This document shows positions 6,761-7,406 of a DNA stretch of 7,406 nt, in pieces. The position numbers and the translations under genes were made by a program. Under the pieces are notes generated by a model. That model searched no databases. It had not been told where the DNA came from and saw nothing but the letters and a program-made list of their open reading frames with translations. Each line of letters begins with the position of its first letter. The first letter of the stretch is position 1. The stretch lies in NCBI GenBank assembly GCA_947456995.1, contig CANGVB010000175.1, positions 1 through 7,406 on the forward strand, in the 5' to 3' direction. Source of the stretch: Bryobacteraceae bacterium. Its GTDB lineage: Bacteria > Acidobacteriota > Terriglobia > Bryobacterales > Bryobacteraceae.

Positions 6761-6924
6761 TTAACTTTCATTCCTGACAGTGATGCATAAAACAACAGCG
6801 AGAGCAGCCCGATCCCGACGATAATGATGAAGAGACAGGGCAGCGCACCGACAAAATTCTTCGGTGTAATCTTCTCCGGCTCAGCTTTTTTGAGTCCGCC
6901 ACGCGGCGGCTTGATTTTTGCCAT
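6757..6924 (-). CDS. Small single-span membrane protein coupled to rph
   Basis: This is a 54-residue protein of unknown function, read by hand from the minus strand. It begins [13 protein letters not shown], a basic, proline-containing cytoplasmic tail, and has one strongly hydrophobic segment at about 28-47 (around [17 protein letters not shown]). It ends SGMKVK. The charge pattern predicts the N terminus inside. Its TGA overlaps the rph ATG by 4 bases (ATGA), a standard translational-coupling junction, which is the main argument that it is a real gene; the sharp charge-then-hydrophobic layout also speaks against chance. It fills the space between rph and the divergent lipoprotein, whose ATG lies only 19 bases away. 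No Shine-Dalgarno is clear before its ATG. Similar short Lys/Pro-rich single-span proteins occur in Acidobacteria as I recall; no function is known to me. Confidence 0.75.
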   Translation of the reverse strand: MAKIKPPRGGLKKAEPEKITPKNFVGALPCLFIIIVGIGLLSLLFYASLSGMKVK

Positions 6925-6943
6925 ACAATTTCGATGCTATCCC

Positions 6944-7318
6944 ATGCGCCTCATAATTACCGTCCTCGCACTCATTCTTTCTTCCTGTTCCAGTGAAAAT
7001 AAGCCCCTACAGGCTCCTCCGGGCCTCGAAGGCGGCTGGAAACTCGCAAACGCCGCCCCCACAAGCAGCCCGGAGTGGATGCAGCGCCTTGGGCTAAAGC
7101 AGGCAATCAAAGCTAACTACACCGGCACCATTGACGCAACAGCCGACATCTACGAACTCCGCAGCGACGCCGCCGCTCTCGAATGCATCCAGCTCTGGAA
7201 GAACGTCAAGTCTGAAGACCGCTTCTACAAACGCAACCTCTTCGTCGTAGTCCGCAGCCCGCACCCCAACCGCGAAATGCTGATGGATTTCAGCCGGGCC
7301 ATTCAGAAGTCCCTCTAG
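6944..7318 (+). CDS. Lipoprotein of unknown function
   Basis: This 124-residue protein has a lipoprotein signal: MRL, a hydrophobic core (residues 4-12) and lipobox LSSC with C15 as the lipidation site, followed by Ser-Ser-Glu, so export to the outer membrane is plausible. The mature part has GLEGGWKLAN (about 23-32), then PEWMQRLGLKQA (44-55), a beta-like stretch with YTGTIDATADIYELRS (59-74), a predicted helix (77-88), FVVVRSPHP (100-108) and a C-terminal helix. This layout resembles DUF6599-type acidobacterial proteins, recalled only weakly. An upstream in-frame ATG at 6824 would add an unlikely extension across the membrane-protein gene, so 6944 is preferred. No Shine-Dalgarno is visible. 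TACAAT at 6924-6929 could be a -10 giving a leader of only about 8 bases, with no matching -35. The TAG stop lies in CTAG shared with the convergent gene. Confidence 0.85.
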   Translation: MRLIITVLALILSSCSSENKPLQAPPGLEGGWKLANAAPTSSPEWMQRLGLKQAIKANYTGTIDATADIYELRSDAAALECIQLWKNVKSEDRFYKRNLFVVVRSPHPNREMLMDFSRAIQKSL

Positions 7319-7406
7319 TTGACGTCTGTGCGGAATCGAACCTCATCCGCCACAAGATACTCCCCTGCCCTCGCACCAGAGAATTGCACATAAGCAATTC
7401 CCTTGC
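7315..7406 (-). CDS. C-terminal end of a further gene, possibly a secreted protein with a golvesin/xanthan-lyase-like domain
   Basis: The minus strand is open from the window edge to a TAG at 7317-7315, giving 29 codons. The peptide contains GIAYVQFSGARAGEYLVADEVRFR and ends in RTDVN, with alternating hydrophobic residues typical of beta strands. The ending GEYLVADEVRF resembles the close of golvesin/xanthan-lyase-type carbohydrate-binding domains (a 'gyVvADAVRf' pattern known to me), which are found on secreted enzymes. With so little sequence this is only a suggestion. Its stop and that of the plus-strand lipoprotein both lie in the palindrome CTAG. Coding status is supported by this tight tail-to-tail junction and by the residue pattern. 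Confidence 0.6.
   Translation of the reverse strand, partial: KGIAYVQFSGARAGEYLVADEVRFRTDVN

Noticed and set aside
6824..6943. Longer N terminus for the lipoprotein
   Set aside because: It would bury the signal sequence and lipobox inside the protein and overlaps the small membrane protein gene.
1..7406. Mobile elements, CRISPR arrays, tRNA genes, riboswitches, toxin-antitoxin pairs
   Set aside because: Nothing with the expected repeats, motifs or folds was found; the sequence is packed with protein genes, and the only palindromes seen were short.

Overview
The window looks like chromosomal DNA of a moderately GC-rich, Gram-negative-type soil bacterium. The best guess is an acidobacterium of the Solibacter/Bryobacter kind. 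This rests on recalled resemblance only: a secreted GH10 enzyme with tandem carbohydrate-binding modules, two copies of a 'YxxxE...DGK' secreted protein family that I associate with Acidobacteria, and an acidobacterial-looking NudF. No rRNA or other marker confirms it. No mobile element, CRISPR array, tRNA or phage gene is visible. The DNA is packed almost end to end with genes, and no stretch longer than about 31 bases lies outside a likely gene.

Layout. Bases 1-4172 form a plus-strand block: the 3' two thirds of polX (PolX DNA polymerase with a PHP nuclease), a secreted protein of unknown function that overlaps polX by 7 bases, and, 12 bases later, a large secreted GH10 xylanase-like enzyme with two duplicated carbohydrate-binding modules. 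Bases 4169-4963 carry a minus-strand secreted protein that is a distant paralogue of the one at 1146-1889. A 31-base divergent gap leads to a plus-strand Nudix ADP-ribose pyrophosphatase (4995-5525). Its tail overlaps by 35 bases the tail of rdgB (XTP/dITP pyrophosphatase, minus). RdgB is the last gene of a tightly coupled minus-strand unit that reads: a 54-residue membrane protein (6924-6757, easily missed because of its size), rph (RNase PH), then rdgB. On the other side of a 19-base gap lies a plus-strand lipoprotein (6944-7318). It meets tail to tail the last 29 codons of a further minus-strand gene that runs off the window.

How the genes relate. PolX, the Nudix enzyme, RdgB and RNase PH are housekeeping enzymes of DNA repair, nucleotide-pool cleaning and RNA maturation. 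The xylanase and the secreted or lipid-anchored proteins belong to the cell envelope and carbon acquisition. No single pathway ties the window together, and I do not see a convincing new multi-gene system. The most interesting points are the small membrane protein translationally coupled to rph, the pair of secreted paralogues flanking the xylanase, the departures of the GH10 active site from consensus, an inverted repeat whose loop is exactly the first two codons of the Nudix gene, and the fact that all three convergent gene pairs overlap at their stop codons. The plus strand is C-rich whichever way genes point, which suggests a replication-strand bias.
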